58,597 nt of DNA from Comamonadaceae bacterium. GTDB taxonomy: Bacteria; Pseudomonadota; Gammaproteobacteria; Burkholderiales; Burkholderiaceae_C. Each line of letters opens with the position of its first letter. Position 1 is the first letter of the stretch. Below, piece by piece: positions 14,710 through 26,300 of the stretch. The notes under the pieces are model-generated. The model had not been told where the DNA came from. It ran no database searches and worked only from the letters and a program-made list of their open reading frames with translations. The stretch spans positions 1 to 58,597 of the forward strand of contig CANKBG010000014.1 in NCBI GenBank assembly GCA_947479935.1. Direction: 5' to 3'. The position numbers were made by a program, and so were the translations under genes.

Positions 14710-17373
14710 ATGGCTGTTATTGCATTGAAATCACCTTGCTTCAAACTCTCTTTAATGTCTGTTGCATGCATCAGCTTACTGGCTTTGAGTACTTCACAGG
14801 CGCAAACGGTAGCCCCTGTGCCAGCTTCGCCCACATCTGCACCCGCCAGTGCATCTCCCCCGGCAGTTTCCTCCGCGCCGCCTGCTGCGCCTGGCGCATT
14901 ACGTCCCATGAAAGACATTTTGAAAGACGCCAAGTCAATGCCTGGCTTTTTCACCTTGCATCAAAAGGACGAAAAGGTTTGGCTGGAAATCTTGCCCAGT
15001 CAATTTAACAAACCCTTTTTCTTCTCTTACAACATTCCACGCTCCATCGGCGAACGCGGGCTTTACGGCAGCCAAATGGGTGGTTCCAAGTTGGTTGAAT
15101 TTACGAAAATAGGAAATCAAATCCAACTCATTGCAAAGAACACCCAGTTCTTCGCCAAAGAAGGGACACCGCAAGCGCAGTTCGTTGCTGAATCTTTTTC
15201 CGACAGTTTGATGAGCAGTGCCTCTGTTGTATCTGCACCGCATCCGGAGACCAAATCTATTTTGATTGAGGCAAACGCGTTGTTGTTCTCTGACATTCCT
15301 GGTTATCAAACGCGCTTAGAAGGCTCGTTTCGCATGCCCTTCAGTTTGGACACACGCAACACCTCTTTCTCTGCCATCAAGAACACAAGCACATTGACAG
15401 GGCTGGAGGTGAAAGCACACTTTGCCGTCCCCAAATTGTCAGCGCCTCCCATGACGCCCTCACCGGTGCCCATGCCACCGCCCCCCACCGCTACGCCTGA
15501 CCCGCGAAGTTTATTTGTTTCGTTTTATTACAGCCTCATGCCTTTGCCAGAGCCCATGCAGGCGCGCAGGGCAGATGAGCGCGTGGGCTTTTTCACGGTG
15601 GCTCGCACTGATTACACCACCGACCTCAATGTCAAACCTAAAGAACAGTTATTGAAACGTTGGCGCCTAGAGAAGAAAGACGCCAATGCTGCATTGTCTG
15701 AACCCAAAGAGCCCATTGTGTATTGGCTTGATAAAAACATTCCAGAAAAATACCGCAAGTCAGTTTCACAAGGCGTTCTGGAATGGAACAAAGCATTTGA
15801 AAAGGCTGGCTTTCAAAACGCCTTGGTAGTGAAGCAGCAACAAGCCGCCGACGACTTCAATAACATGGATGCCAAGCACGCTTCGGTTCGTTGGTTCACA
15901 GGTGCCGATGTAGGATTTGCCATTGGCCCTTCACAAGCCGACCCGCGCACAGGAGAAATTTTGGACGCAGACATTGGCATGTCTGATGTGTTTACACGCG
16001 GTGCACGTCGCGCTGTCGTTGAAGACTTGGGTCGTGTTCGCGGTGACGACGGCGAATTGTGTGACCACGCAGAAGCTTCTGCCCAAGAATTGCATTACGC
16101 ATTGGACTTGTTAGAAGCTCGCGGTCTAGAACTTGACACCCCTGAGGCTGAAGCCTTGGCGCAAGCTTATTTGAAAGATGTCATCATGCACGAGGTGGGA
16201 CACACCTTGGGTCTGCGCCACAACTTCCGCGCATCTACGGTATATGACTTGAAGCAAATTCAAGATCCCAATTTCACCAAGATCAATGGCGTTACGTCTT
16301 CCGTCATGGATTACACGCCCTACAACATTTCTCCCAAAGGCGAGAAGCAGGGCGAGTACGTCATGTCTACTTTGGGCGCCTATGACTATTGGGCCATTGA
16401 ATTTGGCTACAAACAATTTGCAATCGGACAAGAAGATCAAGGTTTGGCGCAAATTTTGGCAAAAGCCAGCCAACCTGAATTGCAATATGACTCAGACGAA
16501 GATGCAGGTTATGGCAGCATGGGCGGCGTAGACCCCATGGTCAATCGCTTTGACTTGGGAGCCGACCCGCTGGCCTATTACAAACTGCGCATGAAACTCT
16601 CACGTGAGTTGTGGGACCGTTTGCAAAATATGAACTTGGCCACCGGTGACAGTTATGAGCGCCTCACCCGCAGCTTCCGAAGCGGTTTTAATCAGCTGAA
16701 CAGGGTTGCGCCATTGGCGGCCAAATACATTGGCGGTGTGCACATTCGCCGCGAGCGCGCAGGTAGTAAAAACGCAGTGTTTGAACCCGTAAGCGCTGTC
16801 AAACAAAAAGAAGCGCTGACGTTAATTACCAAAGACTTTTTTGGCACAGACAGTTTTAAGTTCAAGCCTGAATTTATAGCTCGCTTGGCCACTGATCGCT
16901 TTGAACGAACACAAGCCGACGGTAGCATGCAAACTTCAGTCGCGCGTTTGGTAGCAGGGGTTCAAAAAGAAATTCTCGATCATGTTTATTCGCCAACAGT
17001 CGCTAACCGCTTGGCCGAAGTGGGTATGAAAGTAAACGATCCCAAGGAAAGCTTAGGCTTGGCTGATGTATACGACACCTTGCAAGATGCTATTTGGCTT
17101 GAAGCTAAAACAGGTCAAGAAACCAGTTTGATTCGTCGCAATTTGCAACGCGAACAACTGCGCCGTATGGCCGATGTGTTGGTCAAACCCGCAGGCCCTT
17201 GGCCGGCAGATGCGCGCAGCATCATGCGCGAGAACGCCCGCCAACTGTCTAGCTTGCTAGAAAAGTCGCTTGCCAAGCCTGGCCTGTCCAAAACCACGCG
17301 TGCGCATTACGCCGATGCGCTTGATACTTTGAACGCAAGCTTGAAGGCTTCCATGCAAAGGGCGACACCCTAA
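14710..17373 (+). CDS. Exported zinc-dependent metalloprotease (DUF5117/DUF4953 type)
   Basis: This 887-residue protein has signal peptide SVACISLLALSTSQAQ followed by a Pro/Ala/Ser-rich linker to about residue 60. The first ~400 residues match the DUF5117-type region of large bacterial metalloproteases. The catalytic site is HEVGHTLGLRHNF with zinc ligands His494, His498 and His504 and catalytic Glu495, plus a Met-turn at SVMDY (Met533). The DUF4953-type C-terminal region follows. It is probably a periplasmic or surface peptidase of unknown substrate. It is convergent with the adhesin gene, with 5 bp between the stops, and no terminator is seen between them. Confidence 0.9.
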   Translation: MAVIALKSPCFKLSLMSVACISLLALSTSQAQTVAPVPASPTSAPASASPPAVSSAPPAAPGALRPMKDILKDAKSMPGFFTLHQKDEKVWLEILPSQFNKPFFFSYNIPRSIGERGLYGSQMGGSKLVEFTKIGNQIQLIAKNTQFFAKEGTPQAQFVAESFSDSLMSSASVVSAPHPETKSILIEANALLFSDIPGYQTRLEGSFRMPFSLDTRNTSFSAIKNTSTLTGLEVKAHFAVPKLSAPPMTPSPVPMPPPPTATPDPRSLFVSFYYSLMPLPEPMQARRADERVGFFTVARTDYTTDLNVKPKEQLLKRWRLEKKDANAALSEPKEPIVYWLDKNIPEKYRKSVSQGVLEWNKAFEKAGFQNALVVKQQQAADDFNNMDAKHASVRWFTGADVGFAIGPSQADPRTGEILDADIGMSDVFTRGARRAVVEDLGRVRGDDGELCDHAEASAQELHYALDLLEARGLELDTPEAEALAQAYLKDVIMHEVGHTLGLRHNFRASTVYDLKQIQDPNFTKINGVTSSVMDYTPYNISPKGEKQGEYVMSTLGAYDYWAIEFGYKQFAIGQEDQGLAQILAKASQPELQYDSDEDAGYGSMGGVDPMVNRFDLGADPLAYYKLRMKLSRELWDRLQNMNLATGDSYERLTRSFRSGFNQLNRVAPLAAKYIGGVHIRRERAGSKNAVFEPVSAVKQKEALTLITKDFFGTDSFKFKPEFIARLATDRFERTQADGSMQTSVARLVAGVQKEILDHVYSPTVANRLAEVGMKVNDPKESLGLADVYDTLQDAIWLEAKTGQETSLIRRNLQREQLRRMADVLVKPAGPWPADARSIMRENARQLSSLLEKSLAKPGLSKTTRAHYADALDTLNASLKASMQRATP

Positions 17374-17378
17374 GGATC

Positions 17379-20300
17379 TTACAAAATTGTGCTTGCCACA
17401 ATGGCCTGTTCGACCATCATCATGGCAGGCCGACCGTCGGTTGCTGTGTAGACGTTGTAGGCATGAAATGCATTGTCTCGAGTTTGCCACCCATTCAGCA
17501 TGCCTGTGGTTAGCAAGGTCCAGCCTGTGGTGCTGACTGTGTCGTCGCGAGTTCCGTCAATCACGACTTGGTGAAATTGCCAGATACTGGCGTTCATTGT
17601 GATGCCTGACCCTTCATTGCGCCATCCGCCTTCGCCATTGATGCCAGACAAAGTGTCATTGATCCAATTGCTACCGGCCATGTCTAGAACATCGTCAACA
17701 CGAATGGTCAATTGGTTGGAATACACATCTGTTTTTAGATCAATGTACTCAATGCTGTTGATGCGACTCATGCCTTCGATGTTGCCTACGCTTGTATTTT
17801 TGACCGAACTGAGGTTAAGGTCTAAAGCGCCAGCGCCACCTAAACGAAGGGTGTCAATACCGCCTCCGCCATCAATTCTGGCCAATTGCGAAGTATTTCC
17901 GCCTGCGCCAAAAACATTTTGCAGTGCAGTGATGGTGCTTTGATTCAAAACAAAGGTGTCTTTGCCACCTCCACCCAATAAGATGTCTGCACCATTAGAA
18001 ATAAATGTATCGTTTCCCGTGCCCGCAGACATACTGCCCCCTGCCAAGGTTTGGCTGCCTGTTGAAGTCAGTGTGTCATTGCCGCTGGTACCGACATCGT
18101 CAACAAAACTTCCTGCTTTAAAGGGCCCCGTTGTAGCGCCCAAAATAATGTAGGAACGTCCTGTTTGAACGGTGCCGTGCGCGGCGTCATAACCTGGTGA
18201 CCCCACTATTAAATCCGCTAAGCCGTCGCCATTGACATCGCCTGCAGCGCCAACTGAATAGCCACTCAAATCCTGTGAACCTTCGCCCACAATGGCAAAG
18301 CCGCCAATGTTGTTGGCGACATCTGACAAGCTCACGTTGGTCATTGTTGCTTTGCCATAGACCAAATAACTCTGGCCCGTGTTAATTCCATTCACACCAT
18401 TTCCGGGGCCGCCAACGATGATGTCCATCAACCCGTCGCCATTGACATCACCCGCACTGCTGACGCTGTGGCCGCTCTGCTCACCCGCTGCAGTAGAGAC
18501 AATGGCAAAGCCGCCTATGCCATTTGCGATATCGCTTAATAAAATATTGGTACTGACATTCGCTTTGCCAAATACCACGTATGTTTTACCGCTGTTCACG
18601 TTGGGGTTTGACGTTGAACTGACAATGGCGCCTACCAAAATATCGCCATAGCCGTCGCCATTGATATCGCCACCACTGCTGACAGACACACCACTGAAGT
18701 CTGAGCCAGATTCTCCCTTGATGTAAAAGCCGCGTGTGTCTAGAGTAGGGTTTGCAAAACTCTTCAAATCAATATCGGTGTTGTTTGTTGATTTACCCAG
18801 CACGACATATGTCAAGCCTTGATTGGCGAAACTCGCATAATCCTTGTAGGCACTGACCAACAAGTCAGCTTTGCCATCGCCGTTAAAGTCTCCCGCACTG
18901 CTCACTGAAGTGCCACTTTCCTCGCCTGCTTGCCTGCCTGAGATGACGAAGCCTGGAACAGAAACACCTACGTTGTCAGTTGAAATGGTTTGGATCCTGT
19001 TGACCCCACTCGTGCTGTATTCAGCTCTTCCAAAGATGACAAAGCTCTTGCCAGCTAGAAGAAGGTTCGGTGCTGTGCCCACATCTGTCAGGTGAGCACT
19101 GACGATCATATCGATCCAGCCATCGCCGTTCACATCGCCGGCACTGCTGACTGAAAAGCCAGTGCTAATTTCTGAACTGGTGATTCTTAATGCAGCAGTG
19201 GTGCCAGCCAAGGCCACCATTTCTTTTTGATAATCGGCCAGTAGGCTGGTGTTGAGATTGGATTTACCATAAACCAAAATGGCTTGGCCCGCACTGGTTT
19301 CAGTTGGATTTTTGGGCATGCCCACCAAGACGTCGGCAAGGCCATCGTTGTTGATGTCACCCACCCCTGCAACCGAAAAGCCAGCCCAGGCGTTGGATGT
19401 ATTGGCATAAAGGTACATGCCCTTGATGACCCCGCTGCCAGAGTAACCGGGTTGTACCAATGTTGTAGAAAGACCGCCATAGTGTATGAGTGCGGCGCCG
19501 CTTTGGGTAAGGCTGCTGCCTGTAAATGTGTTGAGTGGTGCGCCCATCACCACATCGCCATAGCCATCACCATTGAAGTCGCCCACCAAGCTGACGGCGT
19601 GGCCAAAATAAGCGTCGGTTCCTGTTGAGTTGATGGCATAGCCGCCGACACTGTCTGCAATGTCAGCCAAATAAACCTTGTCTTTGAAAGTAACGATGGT
19701 TAAAGAAGGGGTTGCGCCGGCACCGCCTTCATTGCCGGCAGTGTCTGTGAAAGTGCCAGCCGCAACGCTGATGCTGCCAGGGCTAGATGCGGTGTCTGGT
19801 GTGGGCGTGAAAGTGGCCGTGCGTGTCAGTCCCGAACCTGAAATGGCACCCAAGATGCCTCCTACCAGCACAATGTCACCGGTGGTGCCGTCCCAAGCGA
19901 ATGTGCTGCCTGGATCTTCAGAGAATGTGAAGGTGATGGTGGCCGTTTGGCCTGTATTCAGCACACTGCGGTCAGAGGTGATGCTGAGGCTAGGAGGGGT
20001 TGTGTCTACTTTGTAAGTGCTATCGCTGGTCACAGCAGCGGAAGTGATTGTGTAGTCTGGTCCATAAATACTCTTCAAAGTACTGCCATTCAATGCCAAT
20101 GCGTTGATGGGGATGCTGATGCCATCGGTATCGGTTTGACCACTCAGAATGGTGTACTTGAATAACAATTGAGTTGTGCCATTTGGGCTTTCGCCGCCTG
20201 ATAAATAGGTGGCCAGCACTTGCTCAGTGCCAATCATTAGTTTCAGTGTGGGGCTTCCAGATGCAGTATTCAAGAAGCCAACTTGTGGAAGATTGACTCT

Positions 20301-23300
20301 CATTGTCACTGTGTCGCCTTGATTCAGAAAATTACTCAACTTTCCTGTGCTGCTGAAGAATTCTATTGAATCAATGTAGGGTGTGTTGCGGTTACTTTGG
20401 ATGGCACCCCCACTGGTTGCCCGTCCTAAATTACCAGCCGTGTCTTGAAATATGCCTGCTGCAAACGCAATGGTGTAACCCAGGGTTGCTGTCCCACTGG
20501 GTGTGAACGTGGCTGTGTAAACGCCCGTTACATCATTTTCTGTAAATGCCGAAAAAGTGCCATTCGTAGCGCCACCTGGATATGTCAAGTTTCGAAGACT
20601 GAATCCTGTTTTCAAACGCTCGCTTGAGGTCACCGTGACGATGGCGGTTTCACCCGCTGCCAAATACCGGTCGCTTACAGAGATCGTCAAAGTGGGTACG
20701 ACTGTATCGAAAGTAAGGGTTTTGTTGAAGCCCACTAAATTAGGGTTTGAGGCTTCGTCGGTGAAGCTGCCTGATCCTACCGAAATGATGGCCGTGCCTG
20801 AATTGACATTTTCAGGCGGTGTGTAAGTTACGGAATAGTTGCTACCACTGGCCCGCCATGAAATAGTGCCTGTGTCAACGCTGATGTCACTGAAGTCAAA
20901 ACCCATGAGGTTCTCTGAAGCACCAAAGTAAACTATTTGAGTTGCGGCTACTTTGATTGTCGAAGAATCAGTACCTGAAAATGTCAATGTCGGTGAGATC
21001 GTATCAACTTTATAAGAAATATTATCAGCAAGGCCAGAATATGTCAGGGTGGCTGAATTACCCGCAGCATTGATGATAGTTGCCCCATTGAGTTGTAATC
21101 CATTGGATGGCAATGAAATACCGTTGCTGTCGTTCTGCCCAGCTTGAATGATGGATTTAAATTTCAACTGGTTGCCAGCTGGTTTAGAGTCGTAGATGGC
21201 TTGAAACGTGGTGGTCCCAATCACAATGTCCAAAGTGGGTGAGCCGAAGGTCAGATCTAGGCTGACGGATTCACTGAAATTAACTGTGAAGTACTGGGTT
21301 GAAGTGAGCCCCAAGAAATTATTGTTCCGATTGACAGAGTTGGCAAAAGCCACGCTAGAAATGCTGGGGCTGCTGGTGTTGAGCGTGAACGTATAAAGGC
21401 TCCCACTGCCTAAATTGCCTGCATAGTCGTTGTAGCTGTTATTGGTAACGGTCATGCTGGCATTTGAGCCACTTAGGCCGCTGGTTGGCGTGAAAGTCGC
21501 CGTGCGCGTCAGTCCTGCGCCCAGCATTGAACTCAAGGTGCCATTGACCAAGCTTAAATCACCGGCAGTTCCGTTCCAAGCAAAACTGGCACCAGGGTCT
21601 TCGTTGAATGTGAATGTGATGGCAGCGGTTTGGCCAGCCAGCAGCGTGCTTTTGTCGCTGGTGATGGTGACCGTGGGTGCGCTTGTGTCAACTTTGTAAT
21701 TGAGGTTGTCTGCGCGCAAATCAGCGCTAATGCTGGCTGCATTGCCAGCAGCGTCAAGCAGCGTACCTGAGTTGAGGCCAAGCGCATTGGCGCTGTAGCT
21801 AATGCCATTGCCATCGTTCTGTCCAGCCAAGATGGTGTAGTTAAACAGCAAGTCGGTGGTGCCAGAGCCCGATGCATAGGCGGCATAGACCAAGGTGCCG
21901 CCTATTTTCAATTGAACCTGAGGTTTGTTGCCAGTGGCGTTGACCAACACAGCCTCATTGAAAGTGGCCGTCACTTCCACCACATCACCAGCGTTCAAGG
22001 TATTGCTCAGGATACCGCTGGCACCCGAGATGTTCATGGTGGTGAGAGTGGGAGCCGCAGTGTCTATTGCAATGCTAGCGCTGGTACCTGCGTTGCCAGC
22101 GTTGCCCGCAGGGTCTGTGTAGGCCGCCAGCGAGGTTGACACAATGCCTGTTGCAGTGCTGCCTGCTGTGGGCGTGAAAGTGGCGGTTGCCACATAGTCT
22201 GTGCCGCTCAATACAAAGCTGCTGAGTGTGCTTAAGGTGCCGCCAGTCACGCTAAAGTCGCCGGCTGTGCCATTCCAAGTGAAGGTGTTGCTCACATCAT
22301 CGCTGAAGGTGAGTGTGACCGTTGCAGTTTTACCGGCCTTCAAGCTGCTTGTGTCGAGCACCATGGTTTTGAGGATGGGTGCTGTGGTGTCTACCTGATA
22401 GCCTGCGTTATCTGCGCTCAATACGCTGGAGGGCAAGAGGGTGTTGTTGCCACGAGGATCAATAAGGGTGCTGCCATTAAGTTGAAGTGAATTGGCGTTG
22501 ATGGCAATGCCGTTGGTGTCTGTTTGGCCAGTCAGAACCGTGTAGTTGAAGACCAAGTCTGCCGAACCTGCGCCAGATACATAGGTGGCTATGACGGGGG
22601 TGCTGTCAATCTGCAAAGCCAGCGTGGGAGTGCCACTTGTAAGGTCAAGCGTTTGAATTTCAGAAAAGTGTGCTGTCACGTTAACCGTGTCACCCGCATT
22701 AAGAGTGCTATTTTGCAAACCCACAGCGCTGGTCAGTTGCAGGGTCATGAGCGTGGCAGGGGAGGTGTTGATCACCAAGCCAGTCAGGACATTGCCAGTG
22801 CCTAAATTGCCTGCCAAGTCTGTGTACAAATTGTTGTGAACGGTGAGGCTGGCATTGGCGCCTGTTAAGCCCTGGGTTGGAAAAAAGGTGGCAGTACGAG
22901 TCAGACCGGTGCCGCTGAGGGCGGTCAGGGTGCCTTCAACCAAAGTCACATCACCGGCGGTGCCGTTCCAAGTAAAGGTGCTGCCTGGGTCTTCACTGAA
23001 GGTGAAAGTGATGGTGGCGGTTTGACCGCTTAAGAATGTACTTCGGCTGGAATCAATGCTCACCAGCGTGGGTGCTGTGGTGTCCACCATGAAGTTGGCG
23101 TTGTCGGCCACGGCACTGAAGGTGTTAACAGCCGTGTTACCCGCGGTGTCGGTGAGGGTTCTGCCGTTCAGGTTAAAGGTGGGACTGCCCACGCTGCTGG
23201 CAACCATAGAAATACCATTGACATCGGTTTGAGCTGCGAGCACGGTGTAGGCAAACACCAGGGCCGTGGTGCCAGAGCCAGACGCATACAGTGCATTAAC

Positions 23301-26300
23301 TTCGGTGCCGCCAATGTTCAGTTTGAGGCTGGGCGTACCTGCGCCAACGTTCAGGTTAACCAATTCGCTGTAGGTGGCCGTCACATAGACCACGTCGCCT
23401 GCATTGAGCAAGTTGTTTTGAATGTTGTCTGCACTGGTGATGACCACGGATGACAAGCTTGCAGGTGAGGTGTTGACGGTGATGTTGGCAGATTTATCGG
23501 TCACACCGGCCACAGCTTCTAGCCCTGCGTTGCCTGCTGCATCGGTGTAGCTGTTTAAATTCACCGCCACCTTGGCCGTGCCGCCGCTCACGCCAGTAGA
23601 CGGTGTCAAGATGGCAGTGCGTGTTAAGGGGTTGCCTGTGGTTCTTAGAGCGCCTAAGGTTCCACCACTGACCACCAAATCTCCTGTGGTGCCGTTCCAG
23701 ACAAATGAGCTGCCAGGGTCTTCGCTGAAGGTAAAAGTAATGGTGGCTGTTTGAGCAGAAATTAAAGTGGCGGTGTCAGAAGTAAGGGCCACTGTGGGGC
23801 GAGTGGTATCAACCAAATACTTGGCGTTGTCTGCAACTGCCGCTGAGGTGATGTTGGCATTGTTGCCATTGGCGTCTTTAAGTGTGGCGCCGTTTAAGCT
23901 GAGTGCATTGCTGGCAATGGCTACACCGTTGCTGTCGTTTTGCAAACCAGCCACGGTGGTTGTGAACACCAAGGCGTTGGTGCCTGAGCCAGAGACATAA
24001 GTGGCCTGAACAGTGCTGCCGCCAATGACCAGTGCCAAAGTGGGGAAGCCAGTTGTGGTATCAACTGTGAGGACATCATCAAAGGTGATAGTAGCTAAAA
24101 GGGTGTCTGTCTCGTTCAGGTTGTTAACTGTAGCGTCGCTGGCGCTTGCAATGGCGCCGGCGGCGCTAGTGAGTGCCAAGCTGTTGATGGCGGGCGCCAA
24201 GCTGTCGATGGCAATGCTAGGGCTTAAACCTGCCCCGCCATTGTTGCCTGCTGCGTCTTGGTAGGCGTTGGCAGCCACGGTTATGCTGGCACTGCCGCTG
24301 GCTAAGTTGGCTGTGGGCGTTAACACTGCTGTGCGCGTTAAACCCATTCCGTTGATGGCGCCTAAGGTGCCACCTGTTACAAGCACATCGCCTGCACTGC
24401 CATCCCAGTTGAAGCTTGAGCCTGGATCTTCCGAAAAAGTAAATGTGATATTGGCAGTCTCGCCTGCCTTCAGTAAGTTGACATTAGATGAAATCAACAC
24501 GCTAGGGGCAGTTTGATCAGTAGGAGGCGGAGGCGGAGGCGGAGGCGGAGGCGGAGGCGGTGGTGGTGGTGGTATGGGATCGTCTGTCACGCTGTAAGTG
24601 GCATTCGATACCAATGACACATTACCAGCCAGGTCCACCGTGTACAACTTGTACTCTGCAACAGGCAGTCCGTTTAAAGACATCAAGGTGTTTGTATTGG
24701 CAGCGAGAATGTTAACGCTGTGAGCAAGCGTTCCGTTTAAAGCTTCTAATTCTGCCAAGCTGTGCACGATGGTGTGAGTAGTGACCAAGAATGCACGGCC
24801 TAATTCACTACTGGCCACAGCAACTAGCGAACTTGTTGAATCTGACAGAGTGACCTGCCCTGCCGTCAGCGTTGCTGTGGGAGCTAAGGTGTCAATCCGG
24901 ATGAGGGGCGATGTGCCAGCAGTTCCTAAATTGTTCAAAGCATCTGTATAAGAGGCCGTTGCCATGGTGATGCTGGCATTGCCGCTTGCTAAATTGGGGG
25001 TTGGTGTGAACACCGCAGTTCGAGTCAGGCCTGAGCCGCTGATGGCACTGAGCGTGCCATTGATGATGGCCATGTCGCCCAGACTGCCATTCCAAGAAAC
25101 GCTGTGGCCCGGATCGTCTGAAAATGTGAATGTAATTTCTGCTGTCTGACCTATTCGAAGTGCAGAAGTGTAGGACGCAATGGTCACATGCGGGTGGTAG
25201 GCAAGTGGCGGCGGAGGAGGGGGTGGATTGGGTGGATTGGGTGATTCAGTCACCACCAAAGAATCATGGCTGATCCTTGACACATTGCCGGCCAAGTCAA
25301 CACTGTAAAGTTGGTAGGTAGCAACTGGAAGGCCGCTCAATGAAATGAGTGTGTTGGTTTGCACATTTTCAATGGCCACACTTTTAGCGACAAGGGGGCC
25401 TAATTTTTCTAAGTCACTTAGGGTTGCAATGGTGCTTGTGCTCGGAACCAAATAGGCTTTGCCAAGCTCATTGCTTTGAACGACCACAGAGGCTGTTAAG
25501 GCTTGCGCCAAAGTGAGAGAGCCAGCTTCCAGCGAAGCAATTGGTGGCGTGGTGTCGACCAGATAGTTGGAGTCGCTGGGGACGCCGTTGGCCGTGTTGA
25601 TGGTTGAATTGCCGAGCACGTCTTTGAGTGTTGCGCCGTTCAATTCCAGTGCATTGCTTGCAATGGCGACGCCTTGAATGTCTGTTTGCCCATTCATGAT
25701 GGTCGTGACAAAGACCAAGGCATGGGTGCCTGACCCAGACACATAAGTTGCTTGAACAAATTGCTCGCCTATCAGCAAAGTGAGCGTTGGAGAGCCACCC
25801 GCTATGTTCAGGGTGACAGCGCCATCAAAGAAAACAGTTGCTGTCAGTGTGTCGGTTGAATTGAGACGATGGTTCAACTCACCCGTCGCGCTGGTCAGCG
25901 CCATGGCAGTGATGGCAGTTGGTTTGGGAAGTGGTGGTGGTGGCGTGACGGGTGTTTCTTTGTCCCCACCACCACCGCCCATGACGAGCAAACCAATGCC
26001 AGCTGCAATGGGTGTTAATGGTAAAAATGCCATGCCTCTTTCTGGGTTGAGCAAGGCCACTTTGCAATCAAGAGCATCATCTTTCTCGGTCCAAATCAAG
26101 CTTTCCGATACTTTAAAAGTTTCCTCTGGCAAATTGGCTGTGACTTGAACTTCTTCGCAAGATTGATTTTCAAGTTTGTAGACAGGGGTGTTGGGTTGCG
26201 GCGTGATGGTGGCGGTAAAGTAGTCTTGAAACTCAATGACAAGCTTTTCATCAATGATGACTTGAAGGTTCTTTTTTGAACGAAGCAGCTTCTGCCCCTT

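Noticed and set aside
24500-24600. CRISPR-like or other regular array suggested by the GGAGGC repeats
   Set aside because: It is a simple microsatellite coding for proline within the adhesin; there are no spacers.
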